DNA of 16,862 bases from Owenia fusiformis (lineage: Eukaryota; Annelida; Polychaeta; Sabellida; Oweniidae), in the NCBI GenBank assembly GCA_903813345.2, contig CAIIXF020000008.1, forward strand, positions 30,446,005 to 30,462,866, written 5' to 3'. How positions within the stretch are numbered: position 1 is the first letter of the stretch; each line of letters opens with the position of its first letter. The notes beneath the pieces were generated by a model. That model did no database searches, was not told the DNA's origin, and saw only the letters and a list, made by a program, of their open reading frames with translations. This document shows, piece after piece, positions 15,968-16,862 of the stretch. The translations under genes were made by a program, and so were the position numbers.

Positions 15968-16830
15968 TTTGTCGGCCGCCTTGTCTTCTTCGTATCCCGT
16001 CTCTCAATTTCCAGAGAATGTTGGAGGCGTTCCAATGGCCACCTATTCTTCTTCGTACCCCGTCTTCCAAATTCCGGAGAATGTTGGAGAAGTCCCAATG
16101 GCCGCCTATTCTTCTTCGTACCCCGTCACCCGATTTCCGGAGAATTTTGGACGAATTCCAATGACCACCTTTTCTTCTTCGTATCCCGTCTTCCAAATTC
16201 CGGAGAATGTTGGAGGAGTTCCAATGCTTTGTTATTTTATCAAATATCACATTAGCTGTAGGCTGTAATTTGATCAAGTTTGGGATGTACTGTGTAAAAT
16301 AATATTTACTCACACGGACCATAGTTCTTTCCTCTGGTATTGCTTTGATCATTGCTTTGCCTTTTTTGGTCAGTACTTTGCCTGCTTTGACGAAAAGTCC
16401 CTGTGCCCCCAGTTTTCCTATTTCAGAGAAAACTAGCTTTATTCTGCTTAATCCAATTTTTAGATTTTTTTTCAATCCAACTTTCATAAAACTGGTAACG
16501 CCATGTCGGATAAAATTATGGCTTATCTCCCTTTTGAGAGCTCGAAAACCTGCTTTAACTCCCAATGTAAATGCAGCTTTTCTTCCCCATAGAAAAACGC
16601 TGTGCTTAAAGACCGATAGACCAGTTCTGATAACGGTTGATGCTCCCCATGTTACAATGTCGAGTGCTGCATCAATGGTAAAGTCTCTTAAAGCACCTAG
16701 CGCAACCTTAGGACAATTTTTCGCAGCGTATGCTATACTCCTTCCGGCATTGTAGACCCATCCAAATATTGGTATGAATCCTATTACGGTTGCTGCTGTC
16801 TCCTCATCTCTATTGTAACATCTATTACAT
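15954..16830 (-). CDS. 3' exon of an unrecognised minus-strand gene with a C-terminal 21-residue repeat
   Basis: On the minus strand an acceptor ('gatttttgacttctcag') precedes 16830. An open frame of 291 codons then runs to TAG at 15956-15954, by far the longest open stretch in the window. It starts with a Cys pair (CNRCYNRDEE). Next come a hydrophobic Gly-rich segment (TAATVIGFIPIFGWVYNAG) and Ala/Leu-rich predicted helices (IDAALDIVTWGAS). About 100 residues follow that are rich in Lys, Gly and Val. Residues about 202-282 are four copies of a 21-residue unit of the form HWNSSNILRNLEDGIRRRKGG, encoded by 63-bp tandem repeats. The first half has the look of small helical proteins common in molluscs and cnidarians (a DUF4781-like resemblance was considered but cannot be confirmed). 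No catalytic motif is seen. The 5' exons are outside the window. Confidence 0.6.
15984..16226. repeat. 63-bp coding minisatellite, about 3.9 copies
   Basis: Units begin 'tcttcttcgta(t/c)cccgtc' on the plus strand at 15984, 16047, 16110 and 16173, the last being about 54 bases. Copies 2 and 4 are closest ('ttccaaattccggagaatgt'), while copy 3 is the most diverged. The length is a multiple of three, so any frame open in one copy stays open through all. Two plus frames and the minus coding frame are open across the array. Confidence 0.95.
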
Positions 16831-16862
16831 CTGAGAAGTCAAAAATCATTTTGTACGTCTTC

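Noticed and set aside
15984-16226. CRISPR-like array
   Set aside because: The repeats are contiguous 63-bp units without unique spacers and lie in a eukaryotic coding frame.
16345-16755. 136-codon plus-strand ORF
   Set aside because: It lies antisense to the longer minus-strand frame, which has the better splice acceptor and continues far beyond it.

Overview
The window looks like nuclear DNA of an invertebrate animal. It is strongly A+T-rich by eye. Coding sequence comes as short exons bounded by GT-AG sites with pyrimidine tracts, introns are long, and they carry decayed mobile elements. The domains (thrombospondin type 1, chymotrypsin-fold protease, cystine-knot, von Willebrand A) are metazoan and secreted. 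Frequent acatgta-type words and the element load would suit a bivalve mollusc or another lophotrochozoan, but that assignment is only a guess. There are no bacterial operons, tRNA or rRNA genes, or CRISPR arrays. || Main gene, plus strand, about 2822-14587 and perhaps from a small exon at 102. Nine exons can be joined with every splice phase agreeing. They encode the last 658 residues of a secreted mosaic protein: TSP1 domain, S1A serine protease with an intact His-Asp-Ser triad, second TSP1-like domain, two back-to-back inhibitor-cystine-knot (ICK) domains, and a VWA domain that runs to the stop codon. A possible poly(A) signal lies 117 bases after the stop. The start codon and signal peptide were not found and are probably upstream of the window. 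I do not recognise this domain order as a named protein. The S1 pocket residues look elastase-like. || Introns. The 137-2821 intron holds an AT microsatellite, a roughly 120-bp tandem duplication and diverged direct repeats. The next intron ends with an inverted-repeat element (about 4926-5520) only 14 bases before the next exon. A decayed minus-strand LINE reverse transcriptase occupies about 5761-6745. The 4.5-kb intron inside the VWA domain carries two long-inverted-repeat elements, about 11154-12210 and 13257-14003. || Right end. After the main gene come the last two exons of a second, unrecognised plus-strand gene (15355-15967). Tail to tail with it, on the minus strand, is the 3' coding exon of another unrecognised gene (16830-15954). 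Its C-terminus is built from a 63-bp tandem repeat. The two reading frames overlap by 14 bases at their stop codons. || All exon calls come from reading splice sites, frame and domain motifs by eye, without transcript evidence.
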